Shown piece after piece: positions 48,936 to 57,607 of a DNA stretch of 64,000 nt. Made by a program: the position numbers and the translations under genes. Under the pieces are notes generated by a model that was given only the letters and a program-made list of their open reading frames with translations, did no database searches and had not been told where the DNA came from. This DNA comes from Bacillus sp. V5-8f. Lineage in GTDB: Bacteria > Bacillota > Bacilli > Bacillales > DSM-1321. Numbering within the stretch: the stretch's first letter is position 1; every line of letters starts with the position of its first letter. The stretch spans positions 267,032 through 331,031 of the forward strand of contig NZ_PGUW01000007.1 in assembly GCF_002863565.1 (NCBI RefSeq), given 5' to 3'.

Positions 48936-49655
48936 ATGCGAAAACAAACTCTTATATTTGATTTGGATGACACTCTGATTCATTGTAATAAATACTTTAG
49001 GGCTTCAATCAACTCTTTTGTAGACAAAATGCAAAATTGGTTTCCGTTGCTTACAAGCGAAGAGATTACTCAAAAGCAATTTGAAATTGATATAAAAAGT
49101 ATTGCTGAATATGGATTAAACTCTTCACGGTTTCCTGAGTCACTTGTATCTACCTATACTTTTTTTAGTGAAAAACATCAACAAAAAATAGAAAAAGAAA
49201 AAATCGATACAGTTAGAAAAATTGGCCAACAAGTATTTGAAATAGAAGTGCAACCTTTTCCGTATATGTATGAGGTATTAAATGAGCTTAAAGAAGAGGG
49301 ACATAATCTATATATGTATACGGGTGGAGATAAAGAAAACCAAACAAGAAAAATTGTTCAATTGGAGCTAGAAGCTTATTTTGGTAAAAAAGTGTTCATC
49401 TATGAACATAAAAATACTGAAGCACTAAAAGAAGTACTTCAAATTATTAATGCAGATCCTAAAACCACTTGGATGATTGGGAATTCTTTGAAGACAGATA
49501 TAAAACCTGCCCTTGAGAATGGTATACACGCTATTCACATACCTTCAGAATTAGAATGGAGTTATAACAACATCAAAATAGATATAGAACCAAAGGGAGA
49601 ATTGTTAACAGTAAATTCTTTAATACAACTTCCAGCGATTTTTCGAAAGTTTTAG
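48936..49655 (+). CDS. HAD-superfamily hydrolase
   Basis: A 239-residue HAD phosphatase-type protein. Motif I DLDDTLIHC (nucleophile Asp) is near residue 9, motif II is a Thr in YMYTGG, and motif IV IGNSLKTDIKPALENG near residue 185. The insert between motifs I and II is helical, as in type I caps. AT-rich codon use differs from the core genes, which suggests later acquisition. GGGAGAGAG precedes the ATG at 48936. Substrate unknown. Confidence 0.8.
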   Translation: MRKQTLIFDLDDTLIHCNKYFRASINSFVDKMQNWFPLLTSEEITQKQFEIDIKSIAEYGLNSSRFPESLVSTYTFFSEKHQQKIEKEKIDTVRKIGQQVFEIEVQPFPYMYEVLNELKEEGHNLYMYTGGDKENQTRKIVQLELEAYFGKKVFIYEHKNTEALKEVLQIINADPKTTWMIGNSLKTDIKPALENGIHAIHIPSELEWSYNNIKIDIEPKGELLTVNSLIQLPAIFRKF

Positions 49656-49939
49656 CGCTAATTAATGCAACGTGGCCAAGGATTTACAACAATCGCTCTA
49701 CTTATTCAGCTCTTATTGGTGAAGTCTACATAATGATTTTGTTTATATCCAACAGGCGTGTCATATATAATTTCGTCGCGACTATGATTGCAGCAAGGTT
49801 TGCCATCCACTTGAGGGATGAAGAAGATACGAACGAATATTAGAAGGACATTCGCCTAGAAGAAAAATATTAGGGTAACTTTCGTACGCCGGCTTGCTGA
49901 AATAATGATCAAATTTTTGGGAATTTTTTATTTTAGGGT
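49656..49939. other. Intergenic region
   Basis: No credible gene. A 64-codon stretch open in one frame from about 49660 lacks a start codon with a ribosome site and resembles nothing known to me. Confidence 0.35.
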
Positions 49940-50158
49940 TTATTCCATTGTACCAACGGAGGGGATCAAGCGGGCGGAAAGGATATTTGAAATCTTGAAT
50001 GTGCGTTTCGTACGGCGAAGAAAGCAGAAAGCCCTAATATATTCATCTTTTATATCAATGATGGATATACGCCGCTGTGAAATGTTTTCTTTTTCAGAAA
50101 GGTAAATGATTTCCAACGGTGTACCTTCCTTTAAATTTTTAAGCAACATGGTTTTCAT
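49940..50158 (-). CDS. Small WYL-like protein
   Basis: A 72-residue protein whose LEIIYLSEKENISQRRISIIDI and IRAFCFLRRTKRTFKISNIL segments resemble the ligand-binding part of WYL domains, without the DNA-binding domain. Similar single-domain WYL proteins occur in bacilli. AAAGGAGGTAATTCAT gives a clear ribosome site. A role in binding a nucleotide or small ligand is possible, but nothing more can be said. Confidence 0.6.
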   Translation of the reverse strand: MKTMLLKNLKEGTPLEIIYLSEKENISQRRISIIDIKDEYIRAFCFLRRTKRTFKISNILSARLIPSVGTME

Positions 50159-50251
50159 ATGAATTACCTCCTTTGCTGTTAATTATATTATATGCAAACG
50201 TATGTTCTTTATGCAAGCGAAAAGGAAACAAATGTTCTTGTTTGGTATGAA

Positions 50252-50285
50252 GAAAAACGGTCCTACTAAAAGAACCGTTTTATTC
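50252..50285 (-). terminator. Terminator of the DsbA-family gene
   Basis: AAAACGGT and ACCGTTTT arms with T-run on the minus strand, directly downstream of the gene ending at 50293. Confidence 0.65.
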
Positions 50286-50292
50286 AAAATAA

Positions 50293-50898
50293 TTATGAAG
50301 GAGAATTTGATTCTTCTTCATCCAGTATTCTTTCTAATGCTTCCTTTGTATGCAAACCTTGAACACGGCGGTTGCCTATAAAAAACGTCGGTACTGCCGT
50401 TATTTGCGCATCGTAATATGCATGTTTCAGGGCCTGTTTGTGATGAGGTTCATATTTCCGTTCAGATAAAGTATCCTTAAAGCGCTCTTTGTCCAATCCA
50501 ACCGAAGAAGCGATCTCAGCCAAAACGTCTATGCTGCCAATATCCTTGCTTTGTTCCCAAAATTCCTTTAGGACAGCCTCCACATATTCATTCCCTTTTC
50601 CATGTTCCTTGGCGAACCGGAAACCTTCATGGGCGAGGTGGGTATGCGGGGTTGGATCAACCTGCGGCATTACCATTTTTACGCCTAAGCGTTCTGCCAG
50701 TGGGGCAATTGATTGATTCCATCCTTGCTGGAACCGGGCGTCCTTTGGAGAAAGTGTTTCAGTTGGATAAGGCCGCAGCTCGAACGGCATCCATTCGACC
50801 TCAACATCCCTGCCTTTTATTGCTTCTTTAAGCGGAGCCTCCGCCAGATAGCAAAACGGTCAAACATAATCAGAATAAATGCGGATTTTTGTTGTCAT
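50293..50898 (-). CDS. DsbA/FrnE-family oxidoreductase with in-frame UGA at the first active-site cysteine; candidate selenoprotein
   Basis: An ATG at 50898 with GGAGGAATA before it opens MTTKIRIYSDYV, then a TGA (50862-50860), then PFCYLAEAPLKEAIK and 188 further in-frame residues with the DsbA/FrnE features (WMPFELRPYPTETLSP, AVPTFFIGNRRVQG). Relatives, such as B. subtilis YwbO, have CPFC at this position, so the UGA replaces exactly the first cysteine of the CxxC. A short hairpin follows the UGA at the distance typical for a bacterial SECIS. Read-through as selenocysteine is therefore likely, with 201 residues total. The alternative is a simple nonsense mutation; in that case the downstream ATG at 50790 would give an inactive fragment. 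Confidence 0.7.
50832..50844 (-). promoter_or_regulatory. SECIS-like hairpin downstream of the UGA
   Basis: On the minus strand the RNA reads GCGGAGGCUCCGC: five base pairs closing a three-base loop GGC, with a G at the first loop position. It begins 15 bases after the UGA, so the loop starts about 20 bases after it. Bacterial SECIS elements have a loop G within the first two positions and lie 16-37 bases from the UGA. Sequence alone cannot prove function. Confidence 0.5.
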
Positions 50899-51070
50899 AG
50901 TTATTCCTCCTTTTTCGCTATTAGTGTATCAATATGCTGAATGTAAATACGAACGAAATGCTTAAGAATCGTTTTTAACAATATAAAAATAATATTTTAA
51001 AATAAGTATTGACTTTTCATACAGAAAACATATAATTAATATTGTACTTAGCAAGCAAAATAAATAACAC

Positions 51071-51143
51071 GATCTGTTAGCTCAGCTGGGAGAGCACCAC
51101 CTTGACAGGGTGGGGGTCGGGGGTTCGAGCCCCTCACAGGTCA
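51071..51143 (+). tRNA. tRNA-Val (GAC)
   Basis: Cloverleaf: acceptor GATCTGT/ACAGGTC, D stem GCTC/GAGC, anticodon stem CCACC/GGTGG with loop TTGACAG (anticodon GAC at 51104-51106), T-arm GGGGG TTCGAGC CCCTC. CCA is not encoded. It borders the accessory region. Confidence 0.93.
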
Positions 51144-51150
51144 CTAACCA

Positions 51151-51195
51151 AAGCCTCTAAAACGTTGAAATGGCAACGTTTTGGGGCTTTTTAAT
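51151..51195 (+). terminator. Terminator of the tRNA gene
   Basis: AAAACGTTG and CAACGTTTT, extended by GCC/GGC, then TTTTTAATTTTTTT. Confidence 0.85.
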
Positions 51196-51248
51196 TTTTT
51201 TAAAGGGCACACTAATGGCACAAATCATGTATTTGGTGCCGCAGAGCT

Positions 51249-51550
51249 TTATTTTGTATTAGAGAGTAAAGCATCAATTTGATTAGCTGTGTCTTCTGCA
51301 TGTTTGGAAGTATATATATCCAGAGTTGTTTTGATATTACTATGACCATGCAGCTCTTAGATAACTGTACTTTTACGATTGGATTGGTGGGAAGCAGTTC
51401 CATGTTCACAGCATGGTCAAGTTCACCTTTAACAATGTTCCTTTTTTGTTTTAAACCCCCGCTGCTTTTTCCGCTTTCTTTTACCAGTAAGCGGATCAAG
51501 GCCTAGTTCTTCCACAAAGTACCACATAGATATTTGCACTGTTATCTTTT
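51249..51550 (-). pseudogene. Tyrosine-type site-specific integrase remnant
   Basis: On the minus strand one frame gives the N-terminal piece WYFVEELGLDPLTGKRK followed by KKQRGFKTKKE. Another frame gives GELDHAVNMELLPTNPIVKV, and a third gives the C-terminal HGHSNIKTTLDIYTSKHAED with a stop at 51249. The HGH and final Tyr fit the catalytic end of phage-type integrases. Large internal parts are missing. It ends 105 bases from the 3' end of the tRNA-Val gene, the classic integration position. The gene cannot be functional. Confidence 0.75.
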
Positions 51551-51925
51551 GTAATTCAACTAGGAAGTGTCTCGGAAATATTTCGTTTTCTTCAAGAGCC
51601 AAGAGAAATGCCCGTTCCAATGTATTTCGCAATTCACGGATTTTCCCAGGCTAGCTATATGATTGGAGGGTTCTCAGGTCAGAATCATATAGAGTCAGAG
51701 GTCTTTTGCACATTGATTAAACTACTGTAAAAATTCGATGGACAATGATTCGATGTCCTCTAAGTCGGAGCGAAAGGAACCCTGATGTGCTATTTGTTCC
51801 ATTATATTGCGATTGGTTGCCGCAAACACTCGTACGTTAATTGCACCTTCTATATAATCACCGATTCGCACAACTTTCTACTCTTCCAACACCCGAAGCA
51901 GACTAACATGTAGCTAGAAGATGCC
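51551..51925 (-). pseudogene. Remnant of a sigma-54-dependent activator (AAA+ domain)
   Basis: On the minus strand, pieces of a sigma-54 activator are readable: LHVSLLRVLEE, a stop, then KVVRIGDYIEGAINVRVFAA and TNRNIMEQIAHQGSFRSDL, later LSIEFLQ, and finally RELRNTLERAFLLALEEN near 51600. The VRVFAATN and FRSDL blocks are core AAA+ elements of NtrC/AcoR-type proteins; the Walker A part is missing. It is joined directly to the integrase remnant. The matching N-terminal piece lies at 55037 in the opposite orientation. Confidence 0.7.
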
Positions 51926-52368
51926 ACCAAGAATCGAGTAGTTTAAGAGTCAGACCAAAGCGATTGTTATTAAAATTTAAAAGTTTTAAAAATGCCATTC
52001 AATCTCTAGTATCTAAATGGTTTTTAATTTTAAAAACAAGATGACACACACCTATCGTTCCCATCATCATTGTCCCACAATTTGTTAACATTCAGCGTTA
52101 AAAGCTAATTATTGACTAATAGTGATAGATTTTGAAAATGGAAGTGTTTTTTTTGGAAAATGTTTGCTATATTAAAAATAGATAATTCGGACTTCTAACA
52201 ATGTTTTTTATTTACAAAAAGTGAGGTGTTAACTTAATTTACTGTCTGGTAGAATCCGTTATCAGCGTTACCTCGCATCCATTAAATCGAGGCCATCACC
52301 TCAGAAACTCGCACATACGGTCGATTTATAGAATTCAACAGTGAATAATTGACGAAGGTGGGAAAGTT
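51926..52368. other. Intergenic region before the amide operon
   Basis: 443 bases with no gene. TTGGAAAATGTTTGCTAT near 52153 resembles a -24/-12 promoter but has 9 rather than 10 bases between GG and GC. The ribosome site GAAGGTGGGAAAG lies just before the permease. Confidence 0.4.
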
Positions 52369-53868
52369 ATGAGCAAATGGAAAGAGTGGTTTCAAGGTCC
52401 TCAAGATATCACCGAAGCTGAAGCCGTTGAAGACTATGCGGTCGGTCGTGTACCTTCCCGTTACCGCTGGCCTATACCGGCCATTATTCTTGTACTTCTA
52501 GGAAATTCCACAGCTATGTTTTTCTTCTCGTTCGGTGCAGAAATGAGTTATACCATAGGCTGGCCGACGATGTTGATCCCGCTTTTATATTTTTTTATCG
52601 GCTCCACGATCATCGGGGCATGCACCATGAAAATCGCCAGTAAGGAAGGGTTGTCCATGAGCCTTCTTACTCGTGGCCTTGGGTTTGGGTACATGGGTTC
52701 TGCGGTGACATCCCTGATCTATGCGGTGAACTATATCTTCTACTTTATTTTCGAAGGAACGATCGTGACCCATGCGATTGCTCATTATGCTGGAATTGAG
52801 ATCAATTCAGTTGGTGGGATTGCGATCTTTGCAACACTCGGGGCGATCACGATCTGGTTTGTATGGAAAGGCATGTCTTCAATGCAATTCTTGCAGACAT
52901 GGGGAGTCCCTATTTTCCTTATTTTGTTTATCATTGGACTTTATCAGTTAGGCACGAACTATGACATTGTAGGAACGGCTTCCTGGATGCCAAAGGATGA
53001 CATCACGGCCACGACCATGTGGACCGCTTTGAACTTGGCAAACGGACAGCTGGTGTTTCAAGGGTTATTGGCGACCGATTACGGTCGTTTCGCAAAACCT
53101 ACGATTACATATAAAGGGACGGCAACAATCATGATCGGTATGTTAATACCGATGTTTGTGGTCATTTTTTTGGGGGCCATGCTCGCCTACACTCTATTGC
53201 CAAACCTTCAGGAAAATGCATATGCATTGGCTGCGGATCCCGGATTCGTCTTCCCATTCGTAATGGGGATTCTGGGTGTTGTGTTCGCCATTATCACGCA
53301 AATTCGCATCAATGTGATGAATTTGTACTCTGGTTCTTTGGCACTCTCCAACACAATGGATAGCATGTTTAATTACCGTCCGGGCCGGCAGTGGTGGATG
53401 TTGGCCGTGTGGCTGTTTGGCGTCGTATTCTATGCGGTCAATGTGCTTCAATATATGGGTACTTTCCTCGCCATAACAGGTATCTTGACCAACACATGGG
53501 TATTTATCATTCTGACAGACTACTACATCTGCCGTAAGGTGCTAAAGCTCGCTCCGAATGATTTTGTGGAGTATCGCCAGGAATATCTGCATTCGTGGAA
53601 TCCTGCGGGCATCATTTCGTTATCTGTCGCGGTTGTAATCGGGGCCCTAGGAGTTTTTAAAGTATATCCGATTTATTATGCTTCTTTCTTATCCATGTTG
53701 GCAGGGCCGGTGTTGCATGTCATTATATCTTCCATGACAAAGGGGAAATATTATTTCTCCAAATTCCCGGAGGATGTCGAGACAAGCTGGCCTCACGCAG
53801 GCAATCAGAAGAATGGGCAAAACAAAAGTGCCATTGAGCTAGGGATTTCAAAATCAAGGAGGATATAA
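52369..53868 (+). CDS. NCS1-family permease (purine/cytosine-type, possibly amide uptake)
   Basis: A 499-residue membrane protein with about 12 helices. Family features: the opening EDYAVGRVPSRYRWP, NLANGQLVFQGLLATDYGRF, and RINVMNLYSGSLALSNTMDS, all NCS1-like. The neighbour is an acetamidase/formamidase, so the substrate is probably an amide or a nitrogen compound giving formamide or acetamide. The stop overlaps the amidase start region. Codon use and GC are closer to the core than to the debris around it. Confidence 0.82.
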   Translation: MSKWKEWFQGPQDITEAEAVEDYAVGRVPSRYRWPIPAIILVLLGNSTAMFFFSFGAEMSYTIGWPTMLIPLLYFFIGSTIIGACTMKIASKEGLSMSLLTRGLGFGYMGSAVTSLIYAVNYIFYFIFEGTIVTHAIAHYAGIEINSVGGIAIFATLGAITIWFVWKGMSSMQFLQTWGVPIFLILFIIGLYQLGTNYDIVGTASWMPKDDITATTMWTALNLANGQLVFQGLLATDYGRFAKPTITYKGTATIMIGMLIPMFVVIFLGAMLAYTLLPNLQENAYALAADPGFVFPFVMGILGVVFAIITQIRINVMNLYSGSLALSNTMDSMFNYRPGRQWWMLAVWLFGVVFYAVNVLQYMGTFLAITGILTNTWVFIILTDYYICRKVLKLAPNDFVEYRQEYLHSWNPAGIISLSVAVVIGALGVFKVYPIYYASFLSMLAGPVLHVIISSMTKGKYYFSKFPEDVETSWPHAGNQKNGQNKSAIELGISKSRRI

Positions 53869-53870
53869 TG

Positions 53871-54806
53871 ATGGAAAAAACAAAAGAATTCCAACAGATC
53901 AAGCAGCCGGGAACCCATAGTTATGTATTCAGTAAATACCTTGAGCCTATCGCATACGTAGAACCTGGAGAAACGGTGGAAATCTTCACGAAGGATGCTT
54001 TTGAAAATCGGATTACGAGCGAGCAGGACATACCATCGGAGATACTTGGGGATTATTTGAACCCACAAACTGGTCCAATTTTCATTAAAGGAGCGGAGCC
54101 AGGCGACACATTGGTTGCTGAAATCATTGATATCGAACCGACTCGCGATTGGGCAGTCAGTGTTTTGAAGGAAAACTTCGGAGGCCTTACAGCGACAGAA
54201 CTGACCCGGACGTTGAATGAACCTCTTCCGGAGAAGGTATGGATCTATAAATTAGAAAATGGAATGCTACGGAACAATGACCGTTTGAACTTCCCTTGGC
54301 GTCCATTCCTCGGTACCATTGGAACGGCACCGGAAATTGAAGCCATCTCCGCATTGACACCATTTTCCCATGGAGGGAATATGGATGTGCCGGATACGAA
54401 ACCGGGTAATAAAGTATATCTGCCCGTAAATACAGAAGGTGCCTATTTCTTTACAGGTGATGCCCATGCCGGTCAAGGGGACGGAGAATTATGTGGGGTC
54501 GCACTTGAAATAACTGCAAAGGTGACCATAAAATTCAACTTGATAAAAGGAAAAACCATTAAGTGGCCTAGGATTGAAAGCCCGACGGAATACATGGTGG
54601 TTGGAAGTGCCCGCCCGATGGAAGATGCAGCCCGTATTGCCTACGCGGAGCTCATAGACTGGATGGTTGAAATGGGATGGGAGAGGTTTGAAGCATACCA
54701 GGCTCTAACTCAAATCGGTAAGCTGCATGTAGGGAATATGGTAGATACCTATTATTCCCTTGTTGCAAAAATTGAAAAGAAATATGCTCAGCCAGAACTT
54801 AAATAG
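53871..54806 (+). CDS. Acetamidase/formamidase-family amidase
   Basis: A 311-residue cytoplasmic amidohydrolase of the FmdA/AmdA family, releasing ammonia from short amides. Conserved blocks are GPIFIKGAEPGDTLVAEI, TPFSHGGNMDVPD and FTGDAHAGQGDGELCGVALE. The second of two adjacent ATGs (53871) is 8 bases after AGGAGG; the first overlaps the permease stop. Together with the permease this is an amide-nitrogen scavenging unit, ending at a terminator. Confidence 0.87.
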   Translation: MEKTKEFQQIKQPGTHSYVFSKYLEPIAYVEPGETVEIFTKDAFENRITSEQDIPSEILGDYLNPQTGPIFIKGAEPGDTLVAEIIDIEPTRDWAVSVLKENFGGLTATELTRTLNEPLPEKVWIYKLENGMLRNNDRLNFPWRPFLGTIGTAPEIEAISALTPFSHGGNMDVPDTKPGNKVYLPVNTEGAYFFTGDAHAGQGDGELCGVALEITAKVTIKFNLIKGKTIKWPRIESPTEYMVVGSARPMEDAARIAYAELIDWMVEMGWERFEAYQALTQIGKLHVGNMVDTYYSLVAKIEKKYAQPELK

Positions 54807-54901
54807 AAATTTTAGATACTTTGGGTTCGGAGCCAATACATGGACTATAGTTTTGGTAGACATGAAACCAATCACCGAAGCTTTGGGTCAATCCGATGGA
54901 A

Positions 54902-54935
54902 AAGAGATAGGAGGGAATCCCTTCCTATCTCTTCT
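54902..54935 (+). terminator. Terminator of the amide operon
   Basis: AAGAGATAGGA and TCCTATCTCTT with a 10-base loop, then CTTTG. Confidence 0.8.
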
Positions 54936-55036
54936 TTGTAGAAAGGAAAATTTCTACCAAAATTTCTAAAATATAGCTTTGCTGATTTAACTTTTTAATT
55001 TATTATGCAATCAAATTTTAAGGAGGGACAAGTTTG

Positions 55037-55362
55037 ATGCATGAGGAGATATGGAGTCAGTTTGTTTTTGAGGGTAGCGCTAATACAACCTGTGAAGAGA
55101 AATTATAGATTCGTGGAAAAGATGTAAACATCTGGGCATTTCTCATAAGAGGGAGATGGTTGTTTCATATTTCACAAGCCGACATTGATAGAAGACGAAA
55201 GCAAAATCAAGATCTCATTGATGCGGCGTTGCCAGTGATGAAAGATTTTTATGTGTGTTTAAAAGGGGAGGGATACCTTTTTTACTTGTGGATGCTGAAG
55301 GATACATAGTTGAGATGTTAACTGATCAACCATCTAATAAAGTAGCGAAACGTGGTGGAATA
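55037..55362 (+). pseudogene. N-terminal remnant of an AcoR-type sigma-54 activator
   Basis: AAGGAGGG precedes an ATG at 55037; the first 23 codons read through to a stop. In shifted frames follow IIDSWKRCKHLGISHKRE, RRRKQNQDLIDAALPVMKDF and FLLVDAEGYIVEMLTDQPS, the sequence order of the AcoR/RocR-type sensor N-terminus. At least two frameshifts are needed. The rest is cut off at about 55362 by IS3-type sequence. It may be the former regulator of the amide operon. Confidence 0.72.
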
Positions 55363-55744
55363 ACAGTGCGTCTATTCCTCCAGAATCAAAAGCCTTTAAC
55401 CATTCGCGCACCCTTGAGGGAGAAGGGATGTTGAAAATGGCAGCTGTTTCATTTATAGACGTCCCATTATCGTTCATATAGTTTAGTACGTCTAGTTTAT
55501 ATTGAACGGAATAGTTTGTATAGCGTTTTAGAAATGCTTCATTGCCATGAAGTTCGTATTGTTTAATCCAATTTAGAAATACAGATGAATGTACACCGAT
55601 TCTCTCAGCAATGATTCTATGTCCTTCAACACCACTTAAATACTGTTTTACTCCGTTAATTTTTTGTTCTAGTGTAAATTTAACCAATAAAAAAGCACCT
55701 TCAATTATTAGACGTCAAGTGTCTAACAATTAGGGTGCAGTTCA
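55363..55744 (-). mobile_element. IS3-family (IS150-like) remnant: orfA and one terminal inverted repeat
   Basis: On the minus strand an open frame of about 108 residues from 55687 gives the HTH protein of IS3-family elements (VKFTLEQKINGVKQYLSG, WIKQYELHGNEAFLKRYTNY, INETAAIFNIPSPSRVREWL). It ends abnormally where it runs into the activator remnant near 55363. Upstream, TGAACTGCACCC at about 55743 and TTAGACACTTGACGTC resemble the usual end of such elements. orfB and the other end are missing. Confidence 0.75.
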
Positions 55745-55849
55745 ACAAGATCCCGCTGCTTTTTGTGCTACAGGCAGTCGCATGGGACGTTGACAAAGTT
55801 CAACGTCCTTCACTTCTTTTTCAGGACAGAGACGACACTACGGTCTGTG

Positions 55850-56110
55850 CCAGGGTTGGTGGATTATAAAGGTGTACGATATGCACCCGTAGACATAATA
55901 GGTGGATTACTACAAAGTAAAGCCATTTATTACAAAGATAAAGATACCGTTTACTTTGGCAAAGGACCAAACGGAAGTTATCTATCTGATCTTATAAAGC
56001 CATACCTCAGTTTCCATCCTGTTACCACAAATGAATCTATGACATTAACTGGACAAAAATACAACAAAGGTTATGAAATGTATTTTGAAACAGGACTTCA
56101 TTCAACTTGA
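55850..56110 (+). pseudogene. Fragment of a copper-amine-oxidase-type stalk domain protein
   Basis: An open stretch without its own start reads VPGLVDYKGVRYAPVDIIGG, IYYKDKDTVYFGKGP and LIKPYLSFHPVTTNE. This resembles the beta-rich stalk domain of secreted Bacillus proteins. The 5' end is missing and the frame ends at 56110. Hairpin GGACGTTGA/TCAACGTCC lies at about 55789-55812 before it. Probably a 3' fragment of a larger secreted protein. Confidence 0.45.
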
Positions 56111-56322
56111 ATTTAAATGGTAAGTATTCACACTTAACACATATATTAATAGCAATTAATATTCCAGTTAACCAGAACCAATCTTGTTTTCTCCACTCCA
56201 CTGTTCCCATCTCCTTTGCATAAATTATATGACAAAAGCACTTATACTCCAGCAAAAATTTGTATAAACAATACCTCCCCGATGAAAAGGTGTTCTGTTA
56301 TGATGAAAAGGTTAAATTCAAC

Positions 56323-56520
56323 ATGAAGGTGATTGCATTGACTGAAGATAACAAAGAGTACAATGGATATGACACCACCATTGTTTATGATTACAAAGAG
56401 TATCCAGACATAAAGAGTGGACGATGTGACAATTGTGATTACTCACTATTTAAAAGCTCTGCGAAAGATAATAAATTCCTTAGAGAATGTAGAAACTGCG
56501 GAATGAAGAAGAGTATCTAA
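56323..56520 (+). CDS. Zinc-ribbon small protein, copy 1
   Basis: A 65-residue protein starting MKVIALTEDNKEYNGYDT and ending with a four-cysteine ribbon (CDNC and CRNCG). It is nearly identical to the minus-strand copy at 60754-60951, differing at a handful of residues. Upstream bases AAATTCAACATGAA also resemble those of copy 2. No strong ribosome site is visible. A DNA- or RNA-binding role is a guess. Confidence 0.6.
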   Translation: MKVIALTEDNKEYNGYDTTIVYDYKEYPDIKSGRCDNCDYSLFKSSAKDNKFLRECRNCGMKKSI

Positions 56521-56545
56521 CCCTATTTATTAGGGTTTTTTATTT
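56517..56545 (+). terminator. Terminator of zinc-ribbon copy 1
   Basis: AACCCTA and TAGGGTT around a short loop, then TTTTT. Confidence 0.75.
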
Positions 56546-56579
56546 GGAAAAGAAAAACGCCTACCTAATAGATAGACGG

Positions 56580-56768
56580 TTAAGATATATATTCAACAAA
56601 AGAAGGGATACGCAATAATCCGGCTTTTGTATAATTCCTGAATTTCACAAGACACTTAATTTTCGGTTCCACGAAAGTGTACTTATCATTTTCATCCACA
56701 ATCAAATCATGGCTCTGGCTATAGGATAACTTCTTCGCTGCAGGTGTCATAAACTTTCGAGTTGGCAC
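56580..56768 (-). pseudogene. C-terminal fragment of an ATP-dependent DNA ligase
   Basis: A 62-residue open frame contains KIKCLVKFRNYTKAGLLRIP, which fits the OB-fold C-terminus of phage-type ATP-dependent DNA ligases. A stop lies immediately before its GTG start, so the catalytic half is gone. Consistent with prophage debris. Confidence 0.5.
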
Positions 56769-57128
56769 TTATAAGGAATGTTGGGTCTGCAATTATGGTG
56801 ATGATGTAAATATTTTTTTTGATTGACTTAAAAATTCATCTAATTCAATCTTTGTAAACAAATGCAATATCTTCATGCGACATTGGCTATTCTTTGATGT
56901 AAGGCAGTTTTATGTGTCTAATAAAATATTGGTAGTCAAACAAAAAGATGGAGATGTACACCATAATCAAACAGTTCATCTCCGTCTTTTTAACAGGACT
57001 TTGGTCGAGTGTACGAAAAATTATGTTGTAAATTAAAAAAAAATTTTAGTTCATTTCAATTAGTTCACATAATACTCTAAAAATCGAAACAAATTTTAAC
57101 AGTTATCACCATTTAAGGAGGAAAGTGA
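56769..57128. other. Intergenic region with a strong terminator-like hairpin
   Basis: No gene. AAAAAGATGGAGATG (56942-56956) pairs with CATCTCCGTCTTTTT (56976-56991, one mismatch) and has T-runs on both sides. Confidence 0.6.
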
Positions 57129-57607
57129 ATGAAAAAGTGGCTATATTCTGTAGTAATGGCAGGGTTGATTGCTGTTTTATTAATCCCGTTAATGGGATTC
57201 AGTTCACATGAAAAAGACAAGCAAAACCCACATTACAAACCAGATGAAATTACGTTGGAAAGCGGCGGGTTAGGGGTTCCATATGGTGTTGACCCTACAA
57301 TTTATCGAGAACCAAAGGATGGAATAATTTCAGGTGCCGCCGGCTGCGAGCCTGATCTTCATGAGTTTAACAAGAACACTCCAGGTCCAGGTGAACACAT
57401 TGTCTTTCCAGCTGGCGTTAAAGCATTAACAACTCATGAGAAAGCAGCTCCATTGCTGGATAAGTTTATATATATGTTGAGATCACTAGTCGTGGTAAAA
57501 AAGTTGTAGAACTGCCTTTTCACTATCATGTTGATCATGCAACAGGTAAACCAGCAGTTGACCCGAATAAAGGCAAGCCGTTTCTGGGTAAGCGCTCTTT
57601 ATTTTAA
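57129..57607 (+). pseudogene. Secreted protein gene frameshifted in a TA tract
   Basis: The ATG after AAGGAGGAAAGTGA gives a signal peptide (MKKWLYSVVMAGLIAVLLIP) and an exported domain with GCEPDLHEFNK and GEHIVFPAGVKAL. The frame breaks at the TA run 57467-57475 and stops at 57509. In the frame obtained by removing one TA unit the protein continues smoothly (FIYVEITSRGKKVVELPFHY, HATGKPAVDPNKGKP) to a stop at 57607. It could be a true slippage mutation or a sequencing indel. Function unknown. Confidence 0.65.

Noticed and set aside
49656..49860. 64-codon open stretch after the HAD gene
   Set aside because: No start codon with a ribosome site and no recognisable similarity; a short overlapping frame with GFTTIALLIQLL superficially resembles a prepilin but lacks the usual leader.
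52150..52170. Sigma-54 promoter before the permease (TTGGAAAATGTTTGCTAT)
   Set aside because: The spacing between GG and GC is 9 rather than the strict 10 bases, so I do not call it a promoter even though activator remnants are nearby.
56037..56255. Minus-strand frame beginning MGTVEWRKQDWFW
   Set aside because: The AAGGAG directly touches the ATG with no spacer, and the frame overlaps the stalk-domain fragment; not enough support.
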